Shown here: positions 52,426 through 61,782 of the stretch, one piece after another
Layout of the letters: the number at the start of each line of letters is the position of its first letter
How positions within the stretch are numbered: the first letter of the stretch is position 1
NCBI RefSeq assembly: GCF_034424525.1
Contig: NZ_CP139980.1
Coordinates: forward strand, 62,001-126,000
DNA from: Sphingobium yanoikuyae
GTDB taxonomy: Bacteria > Pseudomonadota > Alphaproteobacteria > Sphingomonadales > Sphingomonadaceae
Length of the DNA: 64,000 bases
Reading direction: 5' to 3'
Program-made: the position numbers and the translations under genes
The notes under the pieces: generated by a model
What the model saw: the letters and a program-made list of their open reading frames with translations, nothing else
What the model was told of the DNA's origin: nothing
The model's database searches: none

Positions 52426-53115
52426 ATGCGGCGTCAAAGCGAGGGCGTGCCAGCAAGCGACGCCGAACTCTATTTCGGCCATGCACGCTCATGGGACCAG
52501 GATCGTCAGCGCAAGTCGCTGCGCTCGGAACGGATCGCCTGGGGCGTCGCCGTCCTCGCATTGCTGGCATGCACGGCCGAGGCACTGGCGCTGGCAGGCC
52601 TCGCGCCGCTCAAGACGGTCATGCCCTATATCATCCGGGTCAACCAGACGACGGGCGCGGTCGATGTGCAGACGGCCCTCACCCAGCAGCCGATGCGCTA
52701 CGACGAAGCCGTCACTAAATTCTTCCTCGCACAATATGTCCGGGCACGCGAGAGCTGGCTGCCGGCGGCGGCCGAAGAGAATTTCCGGGCGGTGGCGATC
52801 CTGTCCGAGCCGGGTGAACAGCAGCGCTGGGGCCGGTTTTTCAACGACGACAACCCGTCGAGTCCGCAGGTGACATGGGGCAAGGGAGCGACGGTCCAGG
52901 CCCGTGTTCGCAACATCAGCTTCATCAACGACCGCGTCGCCAATGTCCGGTTCACCCGCACGGTCCAGACCGACACGAACATCCAGAACAGCGACTGGAT
53001 CGCGACCATCACCTTTCGCTACACCAATGCCCCGATGGCGGAGGGCGATCGCTATCGCAATCCGCTCGGCTTCCAGGTCGAGAATTATCGAGCCGATCCG
53101 GAGGTGGTCCGGTGA
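52426..53115 (+). CDS. virB8: VirB8 assembly protein
   Basis: The 229-residue protein has one N-terminal membrane helix (~35-60) and the VirB8 NTF2-like domain (MPYIIRVNQTTGAVDV, YDEAVTKFFLAQYVRARESW, NPLGFQVENYRADPEV). It bridges inner and outer membrane parts. The ATG at 52426 follows GGGAG; a TTG at 52420 overlaps the upstream stop. Confidence 0.92.
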   Translation: MRRQSEGVPASDAELYFGHARSWDQDRQRKSLRSERIAWGVAVLALLACTAEALALAGLAPLKTVMPYIIRVNQTTGAVDVQTALTQQPMRYDEAVTKFFLAQYVRARESWLPAAAEENFRAVAILSEPGEQQRWGRFFNDDNPSSPQVTWGKGATVQARVRNISFINDRVANVRFTRTVQTDTNIQNSDWIATITFRYTNAPMAEGDRYRNPLGFQVENYRADPEVVR

Positions 53116-53969
53116 AGCGGCTCCTGACCCTTGCAGCAATGTGCCTCCTCGGTGCCCAGCCCGCTCTGGCCGAGGACACACCTCGCGGCGGACCGGCCGA
53201 CCCGCGGGTCAAATTCGTCGATTATCAGGAGACGCATGTCTACCGGATTGTCGGCACCTTCCGCACGGCGACCCAGATCGTGCTCGGCGACGGCGAGACG
53301 ATCGAGCATGTGGCCCTTGGCGACACCGTGTCATGGGAAGTGGCCGTTGCCGGACATATCCTCTTTCTCAAGCCGCGCGAGCGCGCTGGCCCCACCAACC
53401 TCATCGTCACCACCAACCACGGCGGAGAACTGCGCAACTATGCGTTCGAGCTGACCACCCGGCGCGGCGCGATCAGCAGCGCAAGTTCGGATGCCTTCTT
53501 CCAGGTGCGCTTCCGCTATCCCCGCGATGAGGCGGAACGCGCAGCCCGGATGCAAGCCGCGCAGGAAGCCCAGCGCGTCGCTGCGATGCAGGCAAGCGCA
53601 GTGCGCGGCGCACTCGACCACGGCGTCATCGAAGGTCCGCGCAATCTCAACTACAAGGTCCAGGGCTCAAGCGCGCTGCAGCCCTCCGAGATCTCGGACA
53701 ACGGCAAGTTCACGGTGCTCCGCTTCCCGGGCAATCATGAAATTCCCGCCATCTACATGGTGCGCCCGGATGGGTCGGAAACGCTCGTCCCGTTCGACGT
53801 CCGCGATGAATTCGTGGTCGTTCACCTCGTGGCGACCCAGCTCCGGCTGCGGCGCAATCGCGAGGTGCTGTGCATCTATAACCAGGCGCCGACACCCTAT
53901 GGTCTCGACGCCGGCACCAACACGGCATCGTCGCATGTCGACCGCACCGTACAGGACCCGAAGGAGTGA
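53112..53969 (+). CDS. virB9: VirB9 outer membrane complex protein
   Basis: The 285-residue protein starts at GTG 53112 with a signal peptide (ending ALAED). The N-terminal VirB9 domain (VYRIVGTFRTATQIVLGDGETIEHVALGDTVSWEV) and C-terminal domain (NYKVQG..., FTVLRFPGNHEIPAIYMV) are clear. It is part of the outer core ring. The same frame is open upstream within virB8 but is not coding. Confidence 0.92.
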   Translation: MKRLLTLAAMCLLGAQPALAEDTPRGGPADPRVKFVDYQETHVYRIVGTFRTATQIVLGDGETIEHVALGDTVSWEVAVAGHILFLKPRERAGPTNLIVTTNHGGELRNYAFELTTRRGAISSASSDAFFQVRFRYPRDEAERAARMQAAQEAQRVAAMQASAVRGALDHGVIEGPRNLNYKVQGSSALQPSEISDNGKFTVLRFPGNHEIPAIYMVRPDGSETLVPFDVRDEFVVVHLVATQLRLRRNREVLCIYNQAPTPYGLDAGTNTASSHVDRTVQDPKE

Positions 53970-53974
53970 GCGCG

Positions 53975-55213
53975 ATGGACGAAACCGCGTCGGACGATCG
54001 CCGCCCGATCACTGGAGATCCTACGCCCGAGCGCGACGAGATCCTGCGCGACCGGGGTATCGATCCCATCGGCGGCATGACGCCGGCGAAGCGCAACACC
54101 GCGCTAATCTTCGCCGGCACCGCGATGGTGCTCGGTATCTTGTGGGTCAATTCAGGCCCGAGCGGGAAACCGGCGGCCAACCTGATGGCGAAGCCCGAAG
54201 CCACCGCCAAGCGCACGGACCTGTCGGCACGCGAAACTGTCGCCTATGACGCGGTCGCGGCGCGACCCAAGCCTCTTGGCGCCCCGCAGTCCGATCCCAA
54301 TGCGCCGGTCCTCAACCCCGGGCCGGATGGCCAGGTGGTCGGATCCGACGGGCAGATCGTGCCGGCGATGCAGCCTGGCGCTACGCCTGCGCCTTCGGCG
54401 CAGAACAATCGTCAGAACATCGCCGAACAGACCCGGCGCTCGACACTGATTGCCTATGGCGGGCGATCCCAGGGGCTCGCGACGTCGGCACCGGACGGTA
54501 CTGGCAGTGGCAGGCCGGGTTCTCTTATGGCGCCCGGGGAGGATGTCGACGGCCAGCCACAGCGCGGCGCGCCCAATGCACTGGATGCGCTTCGGCAAAG
54601 TTCGCCAATCGGCGAGGCACGCGCCTCGATGCTGCCTAATCGCAACTATCTCGTCACCGCCGGCACCTTGATCTCGTGCGTTCTTCAGACAGCGATGAAT
54701 TCCGCCCAGCCCGGCTACACATCGTGCCTTATCCCGCGCGATGTCTATTCCGAGAATGGGCGCGTCGTCCTCATGGAAAAGGGCACCAAGGTCGTCGGCG
54801 AATATCATGGCGGGATCCAGCAAGGTCAGAACCGCCTGTTCGTGCTGTGGACCCGCGCGGTCACACCGCAAGGGGTGCGCATCGACCTCGCATCGCCAGG
54901 TTCGGACGCATTGGGCCGGGCCGGGATCGCAGGCTCGGTCGATACCTTCTTCTGGGCACGGTTCGGCAGCGCGCTCCTGCTCTCGCTGGTCGACGATGGC
55001 GCCTATATCGCCGGCCAGGCGGTCGCCAATGGCAACAATAATTTCAACAACACCACGCGGGCGCCGAGCGAAGGCGCGAGCATCGCCCTTCAGAACAGCA
55101 TCAACATCCGACCCGTGCTCAAGAAGAACCAGGGCGAGGAAGTCGGCATCTTCGTCGCCAAGGATTTCAATTTCGCGGACGTCTACAATCTCGAGCTGCG
55201 GCGCGAGAAATGA
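53975..55213 (+). CDS. virB10: VirB10 envelope-spanning protein
   Basis: The 412-residue protein has a short cytoplasmic lead, one membrane helix (~35-55), a Pro/Gly/Gln-rich periplasmic linker and the VirB10 C-terminal domain (AGTLISCVLQTAMNSAQPGYTSCLIPRDVYSENGRVVLMEKGTKVVGEY..., GIFVAKDFNF). It couples inner-membrane ATPases to the outer core. The ATG at 53975 follows AAGGAG by eight bases; a GTG at 53966 is too close to that site. Confidence 0.93.
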   Translation: MDETASDDRRPITGDPTPERDEILRDRGIDPIGGMTPAKRNTALIFAGTAMVLGILWVNSGPSGKPAANLMAKPEATAKRTDLSARETVAYDAVAARPKPLGAPQSDPNAPVLNPGPDGQVVGSDGQIVPAMQPGATPAPSAQNNRQNIAEQTRRSTLIAYGGRSQGLATSAPDGTGSGRPGSLMAPGEDVDGQPQRGAPNALDALRQSSPIGEARASMLPNRNYLVTAGTLISCVLQTAMNSAQPGYTSCLIPRDVYSENGRVVLMEKGTKVVGEYHGGIQQGQNRLFVLWTRAVTPQGVRIDLASPGSDALGRAGIAGSVDTFFWARFGSALLLSLVDDGAYIAGQAVANGNNNFNNTTRAPSEGASIALQNSINIRPVLKKNQGEEVGIFVAKDFNFADVYNLELRREK

Positions 55214-56214
55214 GCGACACGGCGGTCCTCCGGCATTTTCTCAATCCGATCATGCCGCTGCTGGAGCCTGCCGAGGTGACCGAGCTCGTCATCAACCGGC
55301 CGGGTGAGGTCGGCATCGAGGATCATCGCGGCTGGCATTGGCATGATGTCGCCGAACTCGACAGCGAGTGGCTGGCGACGCTGGCTGTCGCGGCGGCCAG
55401 CTTCACGCGCCAGGACATCAATGCCGAGACGCCGATCTGCTCGACGATCCTGCCCGGCGGCGAACGCTGCCAGATCGTGATCCCCTCGGTCACTCCAACG
55501 GGATCGCCCTCCTTCACCATCCGCAAGCCATCGCGGGTGAACCTTGCAGTCGACCAGCTTGCCCAGGCCGGCCTGTTCGCCGGCACGCGCGCCGCAGCGC
55601 GGGGTCTGACCGACGTCGACGCGAAGATGGTCGCGATGCGGGACGCCGGCGACTGGCCGGCTTTCTTCAGAACCGCGGTGGCGGCGCGCAAGAATATCCT
55701 GGTGAGCGGCGCGACCGGATCGGGGAAGACCACCTTTGCCAAGGCGCTGATCCAGCTCATCCCGCGCGACGAGCGTCTGCTGACGATCGAGGACACACGC
55801 GAGCTTGTCGTCGACCACCGCAATGTCGTCCACATGGTCTATTCGAGCGAGCGACAGGGGCTGGCCAAGGTCGGACCCAAGCAGCTTCTAGAGAGCGCAT
55901 TGCGCATGCGCCCCGATCGCATCCTGCTGCAGGAACTGCGTGACGGCACCGCCTTCTTCTACCTGCGCAATGTCAACTCAGGTCACCCAGGTTCGATCAC
56001 GACGGTCCACGCTGGGTCCGCGATGGGCGCGTTCGAGCAGCTGACCCTGCTCGTCAAGGAATCCGAAGGCGGCCGCGATCTGGCGCGCGACGACATTCGC
56101 GGGCTGCTGCGCATGCTGGTCGATGTCGTCGTCCAGACCCGCAAGCGAGACGGAAAATTCGAAGTCGAGGAGGTGCATTTTGACCCGGCTGTCGCAAGCC
56201 AGTCCTCTCACTAA
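55210..56214 (+). CDS. virB11: VirB11 secretion ATPase
   Basis: The 334-residue protein has the hexameric secretion ATPase motifs: Walker A SGATGSGKTTFAKALI, the Asp box LLTIEDTRELVV, Walker B RPDRILLQELRDG and the His box NSGHPGSITTVHAGS. It overlaps virB10 by four bases. It drives assembly and substrate switching at the inner membrane. Confidence 0.95.
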   Translation: MSDTAVLRHFLNPIMPLLEPAEVTELVINRPGEVGIEDHRGWHWHDVAELDSEWLATLAVAAASFTRQDINAETPICSTILPGGERCQIVIPSVTPTGSPSFTIRKPSRVNLAVDQLAQAGLFAGTRAAARGLTDVDAKMVAMRDAGDWPAFFRTAVAARKNILVSGATGSGKTTFAKALIQLIPRDERLLTIEDTRELVVDHRNVVHMVYSSERQGLAKVGPKQLLESALRMRPDRILLQELRDGTAFFYLRNVNSGHPGSITTVHAGSAMGAFEQLTLLVKESEGGRDLARDDIRGLLRMLVDVVVQTRKRDGKFEVEEVHFDPAVASQSSH

Positions 56215-58177
56215 GGTCGCGCTTGTCGGCGGCGCTCTGTTGGGAGCGGCGCTCGCATGCGCGCTTTGCGCGATATTGGTGGCGCTGATCGGGCTGAAGC
56301 AGATCGGACCGAACATGCAGGTGACGGCACTGCCGTCGTGGCTGTGGTATTATCGCGCCGACCCGCTTCTCCATCTTTGGCTGCAGCGCGGCGCGATGGT
56401 GAGCGGTGCGATCGCCTTCATCATCCTGCTCGTCATTCTCAAGCGCGGTCGATCCCTGCACGGTGAGGCGCGCTTTGCGCGCGAAAGCGAGATCAGGCGC
56501 GAGCAGCTCCGCGCAAAGTCGGGCATCATCGTCGGCCAGAAAGGCGGTCGCTATCTGGTGTTCGGCGGGACCGAGCATGTCCTGCTCGAAGCCCCGACCC
56601 GGGCCGGCAAGGGTGTCGGTGTCGTCATTCCCAATCTGCTCAGCTGGGCAGACTCCGTGGTCGTGCTCGATGTGAAGCGCGAGAATTGGGAGATCACCGC
56701 CGGCTTTCGGGCGCGGCACGGTCAGACGGTCCACCTGTTCGATCCTCTCGACCCCGAAGGCCGCACCGCGCGCTACAATCCGCTGAGCTATATTGATCGG
56801 CTCGACGACATAGACGTCGTCAACGAACTCCAGAAGATCGGCGGGATGCTGTTCCCGTCGCCTGAGAAGGCGGATCCGTTCTGGGCCGAGGCAGCGCGCG
56901 CCGCCTTTGTCGGCGTCGGGGCGCTTGTCGCCGCCAATCCTGCCTTGCCCTTCACGATCGGCGAGATCTACCGCCGCATGACGACTGGCGACCCGAAGGT
57001 CGAATTGCCCAAGGTGGTCGAAGAGGCGCAGCAGCGCGGGCAGCGGCTGAGCCAGGCCTGTGTGTCGGCCCTGAGCGATTTCACCTCCGCGTCCGACAAT
57101 ACTTTTTCCGGGATCAAGCAGACGATCACGTCCAAACTGAACCTGTGGCTCAACCCGTTCGTCGATGCCGCGACCTCGGAGACCGATTTTGATCTGCGGC
57201 AGGTTCGCCGGGAGCGCATGTCGATCTATCTTGGGGTGTCGCCGGACAATATCGACCGCATCGCGCCGGTCTATAATCTCTTCCTCCAGCAGCTGATCGA
57301 CCTCAACACGCGAGAGTTGCCGGCGACGGGCGGGAACGTGCCAGTGCTGGTCTTGCTCGATGAGTTCGCCCGGCTCGGCAAGGCCCCCGTCATAGCGTCG
57401 GCTTTCTCCTATGTGGCAGGCTATGGCCTGCGCCTGCTGCCCGTGATCCAGAGCCGTTCGCAGCCACGCGCGCTCTACGGCCCAGACGTCACCGATGAGA
57501 TCATCGCAAACTGCGGCCTTGAAGTGGTCTTCACGCCAAAGGAGCTGAAGGTCGCCAATGAACTGTCCGAGCGGCTCGGTTTTTTCACGATGAACGTGAA
57601 ATCGAAGAGCCGCACGATCCACGGGATGCTCGCCAATCGCAGCATTTCGGAGAGCGACCAGCGCCGCGCGCTGAGGATGCCGCAGGAACTGATGCAGATG
57701 CCCAAGGGCGATCTGCTGCTTCTGCGGGGCGGCATTCCGCCAGTCCGCGGCCGCAAGATCGAATTTTTCCGGTCGCGCCGGTTCACCGATCGGATTTGCG
57801 ACCCGCCAAAGGTTGCGCCCCGCCTCGTTCGCCTGCCGACGCCCAAACCCGTGGCGGCGGCGATCATCGGCGCGGGCTCGGATGTGCTCGCCCAAGCGAT
57901 CGAAGCCAAGCGCGCCGCTCTGCACCCATCTGCCCCGCCTGCTGAAAAGGAGCCTGTCGTGACCAGAATGTTGAGCGCCGACGAACTGTCGGGCACGGTC
58001 GAGATAACCGACGACATGCTCGTGCTTGGCGAATCGGAGGAATTGCCGGCGCCGGGCGACGAAGAAGCCGCGCTGGCCTTCGTCATGGCGATGGCGGCAC
58101 GCGCGGCGGTCGAACCCGAGGAGGATCAGGAGATGGCGGATACATTAGCAGACGGCAGGCAGCATCATGGCCGCTGA
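56180..58177 (+). CDS. virD4: VirD4 coupling protein
   Basis: From the TTG at 56180 (AGGAGG six bases ahead) the protein has 665 residues, overlapping virB11 by 35 bases. Two N-terminal membrane helices are followed by the coupling ATPase: Walker A APTRAGKGVGVVIPN and Walker B VLVLLDEFARLGK. The C-terminal ~100 residues are variable and acidic. It recruits the relaxase-DNA complex to the channel, so the operon is for conjugation and not only for effector secretion. Confidence 0.93.
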   Translation: MTRLSQASPLTKVALVGGALLGAALACALCAILVALIGLKQIGPNMQVTALPSWLWYYRADPLLHLWLQRGAMVSGAIAFIILLVILKRGRSLHGEARFARESEIRREQLRAKSGIIVGQKGGRYLVFGGTEHVLLEAPTRAGKGVGVVIPNLLSWADSVVVLDVKRENWEITAGFRARHGQTVHLFDPLDPEGRTARYNPLSYIDRLDDIDVVNELQKIGGMLFPSPEKADPFWAEAARAAFVGVGALVAANPALPFTIGEIYRRMTTGDPKVELPKVVEEAQQRGQRLSQACVSALSDFTSASDNTFSGIKQTITSKLNLWLNPFVDAATSETDFDLRQVRRERMSIYLGVSPDNIDRIAPVYNLFLQQLIDLNTRELPATGGNVPVLVLLDEFARLGKAPVIASAFSYVAGYGLRLLPVIQSRSQPRALYGPDVTDEIIANCGLEVVFTPKELKVANELSERLGFFTMNVKSKSRTIHGMLANRSISESDQRRALRMPQELMQMPKGDLLLLRGGIPPVRGRKIEFFRSRRFTDRICDPPKVAPRLVRLPTPKPVAAAIIGAGSDVLAQAIEAKRAALHPSAPPAEKEPVVTRMLSADELSGTVEITDDMLVLGESEELPAPGDEEAALAFVMAMAARAAVEPEEDQEMADTLADGRQHHGR

Positions 58178-59096
58178 GAGCAAGGCGAGCGCGCCGCGGC
58201 GCCGAACAAACGGCATCGCGATCGACGACAAGACGGTGAGCAAGGCGGTCGGCACCAAAGATCGGTCGGACCCTGTCGAACCCGAGATTGCGATTGCCCC
58301 GACACCTCCCGTCAAGGCGGATGCCAGGCAGGCGCCTACGGCCCCGTCGGTCGTAGCGGGCGATCTGCCCGAGGCAGTGCGCAAACGCTATTATGCCGAC
58401 AAGGCGAAATGGTCGGGCGATCCGGCCTATTTCACCTCGGCCGACGCGAAGGATCCCGCGTTTCGCGATCAGGGACGGCGGCTGCTGACGGCCAATGAGA
58501 GCCAGGAAGTCGTCAAGGACATGGTGGCGATCGCGCAGCATCGTGGATGGGACCGCATCCATATCACCGGATCCGAGACCTTTCGTCGGGCGGCCTGGCT
58601 CGAGGCTTCGCGAAACGGCCTCGAAGTCCGGGGCTATAAGCCCAATGAGCGCGACCTGCAGGAGCTTGATCGCGTGCGCGGCGAGGCGAGCAAGAACAGC
58701 ATCGCGCCGATAACGTCGCGGGATGCCGCCGAGAGCAGAGACCCCGCGCCGGCCCGCCGGTCGTCGACGCAGGGTCAGGCGGATCGCGCGCCGCCGCGCG
58801 GATCGGACCGGAGCCTGCCGAACGATCGCGCGATCGACAGCCAGTTGCGGGTCATGGAAGCGGTCGTGCAGCGCACCCTGTTCGACAATCCCGAGGCGAT
58901 CATGCGGGTCATGGGGGTCGCCCGGGCGCAGCTTCAGGCGCATGTCGCAGCGGGGCGCACCATAAAGCCTGCCGAAGTCCGGGATCGGGGTCCGTCGGTG
59001 CAGCGAAGCGTGGAGCCTGCCGCGGCGCCCGCGCGCGGCGCGACAGTACGGCCTGGCCGCGAGCATAAACCGCCGGAACGCAATCGGGCCCGCTGA
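58167..59096 (+). CDS. LPD7-domain protein (relaxase-associated)
   Basis: The 309-residue protein has a low-complexity lead and at about 75-175 an LPD7-like domain (LPEAVRKRYYADKAKWSGDPAYFTSAD, VKDMVAIAQHRGWDRIHITGSETFRRAAWLEAS). This domain is common at the C-terminus of, or next to, conjugative relaxases. No relaxase catalytic motif is present here. It overlaps virD4, so it is the last gene of the transfer operon. It may help process or guide transferred DNA. Confidence 0.8.
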   Translation: MAAESKASAPRRRTNGIAIDDKTVSKAVGTKDRSDPVEPEIAIAPTPPVKADARQAPTAPSVVAGDLPEAVRKRYYADKAKWSGDPAYFTSADAKDPAFRDQGRRLLTANESQEVVKDMVAIAQHRGWDRIHITGSETFRRAAWLEASRNGLEVRGYKPNERDLQELDRVRGEASKNSIAPITSRDAAESRDPAPARRSSTQGQADRAPPRGSDRSLPNDRAIDSQLRVMEAVVQRTLFDNPEAIMRVMGVARAQLQAHVAAGRTIKPAEVRDRGPSVQRSVEPAAAPARGATVRPGREHKPPERNRAR

Positions 59097-59132
59097 CGCT
59101 GCGTATCGATTGGTTCATCAATCGCGCATTCT

Positions 59133-59149
59133 GTTCGTCTGAAGCGAAC
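59133..59149. promoter_or_regulatory. inverted repeat before the AbiE pair
   Basis: GTTCG-N7-CGAAC (59133-59149) lies 62 bases ahead of the antitoxin ATG, just upstream of an AT-rich -10-like TATTATAAACT at 59160. AbiEi antitoxins repress their own promoters by binding inverted repeats, so this is the likely site. Confidence 0.5.
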
Positions 59150-59211
59150 GAAATCGCGATATTATAAACTGATCCTTGTCAGCGGTTCAGAAATACGGCA
59201 ATTTGTTCGGT

Positions 59212-60072
59212 ATGGACGGACAAAGGCGCCAGACTCTGAACCAGCTTCTCACGGCGTTGCCGCCGGGTCTGCTCGTGGATTCGGCGTGGTTGCAGGCGCA
59301 GGGCGTCGCCCGTACATCGGTCCATGATTATGTTCGGCGCGGGTGGCTCGAGCGCGTCGCGCCCCGGGTCTATCGGCGCACGACGACACAAGGTGCCGCA
59401 GCATCGCTGCGATGGGACATGGCAGTGATGTCGGCGCAGCGGACCGCAGCCGGCGAACTCTATGTGGGCGGCATAACCGCTCTCGAGCTCCATGGTCTCG
59501 GGCATTTCGCCCGGCTCGGCGGGGAACGGACGGTCCATCTCTACGACCCGGACCATGCAGCCCCTTCCTGGCTCGCGACCTTGTCCACCAACGCCCAGCT
59601 CGTGATGCACCGACGCACGCTGTTCGAGGCGTCGGACCTCGGCATCGACTGGCACCGCCTCGATCTCGGCACTACGCGGCTCGGCGATGTGGCGGCCTCG
59701 CCACAGGCCAGCGAAGCCTGGGATCATTTCCTCCGCGTCGCCAGCGCCGAGCGTGCGACGATCGAGCTGATGGACGATGTGCCTGCGAGCCTTACCTTCG
59801 ACCATGCCGACAAGATCTTCGAGAACCTCACGACCCTTCGTCCCCGGCTGGTGACGGACCTGCTGAAAAGCTGCACGAGTATCAGGGCCAAGCGACTGTT
59901 CCTGTTCTTCGCCGATCGTCACGCGCATGGCTGGGCGAAGCGGATCGATCGCGACGTCGTCGATCTGGGCCGGGGCAAACGCCAGCTCGTACCCGGTGGC
60001 CGACTGGACACACGGTATCAGATCACGGTGCCCGAAGCCTTCGGCCCCAAAACCGAAAGTGAAGACCAATGA
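59212..60072 (+). CDS. abiEi: AbiEi-type antitoxin of a type IV toxin-antitoxin system
   Basis: The 286-residue protein has an N-terminal winged helix (LLVDSAWLQAQGVARTSVHDYVRRGWLERVAPRVYRR) and the AbiEi C-terminal domain (YVGGITALELHGLGHF). It counteracts the AbiEii nucleotidyltransferase and represses the operon. The ATG at 59212 is used; a TTG at 59176 would add 12 residues, and neither has a clear ribosome site. It overlaps the toxin gene by four bases. Confidence 0.85.
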   Translation: MDGQRRQTLNQLLTALPPGLLVDSAWLQAQGVARTSVHDYVRRGWLERVAPRVYRRTTTQGAAASLRWDMAVMSAQRTAAGELYVGGITALELHGLGHFARLGGERTVHLYDPDHAAPSWLATLSTNAQLVMHRRTLFEASDLGIDWHRLDLGTTRLGDVAASPQASEAWDHFLRVASAERATIELMDDVPASLTFDHADKIFENLTTLRPRLVTDLLKSCTSIRAKRLFLFFADRHAHGWAKRIDRDVVDLGRGKRQLVPGGRLDTRYQITVPEAFGPKTESEDQ

Positions 60073-60995
60073 CGGCGCAGATCTATGCGGACCAGGTACG
60101 ACTGCTGGTCCGCGCCATCCCGGAAATCGCGCAGGAGGAGATCTTCGCGCTCAAGGGCGGAACGGCGATCAACCTGTTCGTGCGGGATCTCCCACGCCTG
60201 TCGGTCGACATCGACCTTGTCTACCTGCCGGTTGCCGATCGCGAGAGCTCATTGCAGGCCGTGAGAGACGGGCTCGAACGGGTCGCGGGCCGTCTCGAAC
60301 GGGGTGGCCGCATGGCGGTCGAGCGTCGCCTGCTTCCCGACGGCAAGCGTCTTGTCGTCCAAGCCGACGGTGTGACGATCAAGATCGAGGTCTCGCCGGT
60401 CTTGCGCGGAACGGTATTTTCGCCTGCCGTGCGATCGGTCAGCCGCGCGGTCGAAGACCGTTTCGGTTTTGCCGAGATGCAGCTGGTGTCCGAGGCAGAT
60501 CTCTATGCGGGCAAGATCGCGGCCGCGCTCGACCGCCAGCACCCGCGCGATCTGTTCGACATTCATTTTCTCTTCGCCAATGAAGGGATCAGCGATGACC
60601 TCTTCAAGGCGTTCCTCATCTACCTCGTCAGTCATCCGCGCCCTGCCCATGAGTTGCTATGTCCGCACCGGCTCGACATCCGCGATCAATATGGTGCGGA
60701 GTTTCTCGGCATGACCGTCACGGACCTGCCGCTCGAGGCGCTGCTCGACGCGCGCGAGCGCCTGATCAGCGAACTTGGCGAACGGGCGCGACAGCCCGCC
60801 AACAGGCGCTTCCTCATGTCGTTTCACGAACTCGCGCCCGATTGGTCGGCGGTCGGGCTCGATCCGGAGATTGCCGAACTGCCTGCGCTGCGGTGGAAGG
60901 CGATCAATCTCGAGCGTCTACAGCGCGAGAACCCGGACAAATTCGCTGGCCAGCTCCGCGCTCTTGGCGACTGCATCGGCGAGGAGACGGCGTAA
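60069..60995 (+). CDS. abiEii: AbiEii/AbiGii nucleotidyltransferase toxin
   Basis: The 308-residue protein has the nucleotidyltransferase motifs LKGGTAINLF and LSVDIDLVYL (DxD), then the basic and helical AbiEii body (EADLYAGKIAAALDRQHPRDLFDIHFL). It would transfer nucleotides to cellular RNA and stop growth, giving phage abortive infection or stabilising the mobile element. It is translationally coupled to the antitoxin. Confidence 0.9.
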   Translation: MTAQIYADQVRLLVRAIPEIAQEEIFALKGGTAINLFVRDLPRLSVDIDLVYLPVADRESSLQAVRDGLERVAGRLERGGRMAVERRLLPDGKRLVVQADGVTIKIEVSPVLRGTVFSPAVRSVSRAVEDRFGFAEMQLVSEADLYAGKIAAALDRQHPRDLFDIHFLFANEGISDDLFKAFLIYLVSHPRPAHELLCPHRLDIRDQYGAEFLGMTVTDLPLEALLDARERLISELGERARQPANRRFLMSFHELAPDWSAVGLDPEIAELPALRWKAINLERLQRENPDKFAGQLRALGDCIGEETA

Positions 60996-61009
60996 GCCTC
61001 GCCCGTTTT

Positions 61010-61024
61010 GTTCCATCTATGTTC
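61010..61024 (+). promoter_or_regulatory. alphaproteobacterial LexA box
   Basis: GTTCCATCTATGTTC is an exact GTTC-N7-GTTC direct repeat, the LexA site of alphaproteobacteria, 50 bases before the SRAP-like gene at 61075. It suggests SOS induction of the SRAP pair. Confidence 0.7.
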
Positions 61025-61074
61025 CGTGATAAGCTCTCGCATCGATTCGTTTTGTGAGATGCGAGAGGTGAGCC

Positions 61075-61734
61075 ATGTCACGGCTCTACACAGTCATCAG
61101 TACAGCTGCCGACATCGCCGCGCATTTCAATGCCGAGGCGAAGGCTGATCTTGTCGTCCCTTCGGAGACTGTCGAGGCACTGCCAGGCCTGGTCATCTTC
61201 GAAAAGGGCGGCCGTCGGATCCTGCGCGAAATGGACTGGGGCTTTCCGCGGCTCACCCGTGAGATGCGCGAACGGGACGAGCCGCCAGGCCGGATCGGTC
61301 TCGTCGCCGACCTGACCAATCCGCTGTGGGACAGCATGGTCGTCCACCCGCAATATCGCTGCCTCATTCCGCTCACCCATTTCGCCAATCCGCACGGCGA
61401 TGCGAGAGCCAAGACGCGCAGCTGGTTTTCGATCGTCGACCGGCCCCTTCTTGCCTGGGCGGGCTTCTGTCGCAACGTGCCGGACTATGGGCCGGTCTAT
61501 GCCGGCATGACGATGGACGCGAACAGCGCGGTCATGCCGTATAATGATCGCATGCCCGTGCTGCTGGAGTCACAGGATTATGCGCGCTGGCTGGGCGGCA
61601 GCATTCAGGATGTCATCGGCTTCCAGTTTCGCCCGCCCATCGCGGCCGAGCGGATGCAGGTACTCGATAGTGACGATCTCTGGCGCAGCGGCGATCTGCC
61701 GGTTGCGCTGCGCCCGCAAATGGCATTGCTCTGA
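61075..61734 (+). CDS. SRAP-family protein with substituted catalytic residues
   Basis: The 219-residue protein is a full-length SRAP (HMCES/YedK) homologue and paralogue of its neighbour. Working SRAP proteins use Cys2 to bond abasic DNA, plus a Glu and a His. Here position 2 is Ser (MSRLYTV), the Glu motif FAEAEG reads FANPHG, and the His of VHNRMP reads YNDRMP. All three look lost, so it is probably inactive in crosslinking and may bind DNA or modulate its partner. GAGAGGTGAGCC precedes the ATG. A LexA box lies upstream. Confidence 0.85.
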   Translation: MSRLYTVISTAADIAAHFNAEAKADLVVPSETVEALPGLVIFEKGGRRILREMDWGFPRLTREMRERDEPPGRIGLVADLTNPLWDSMVVHPQYRCLIPLTHFANPHGDARAKTRSWFSIVDRPLLAWAGFCRNVPDYGPVYAGMTMDANSAVMPYNDRMPVLLESQDYARWLGGSIQDVIGFQFRPPIAAERMQVLDSDDLWRSGDLPVALRPQMALL

Positions 61735-61782
61735 GCGTGGCAGTGAGCAAGAACCCGTACAGTCGCCTCGCCGAGGGTAGCC

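Noticed and set aside
56054-57925. Minus-strand open frame of 623 codons across virD4
   Set aside because: Antisense shadow of the coupling protein.
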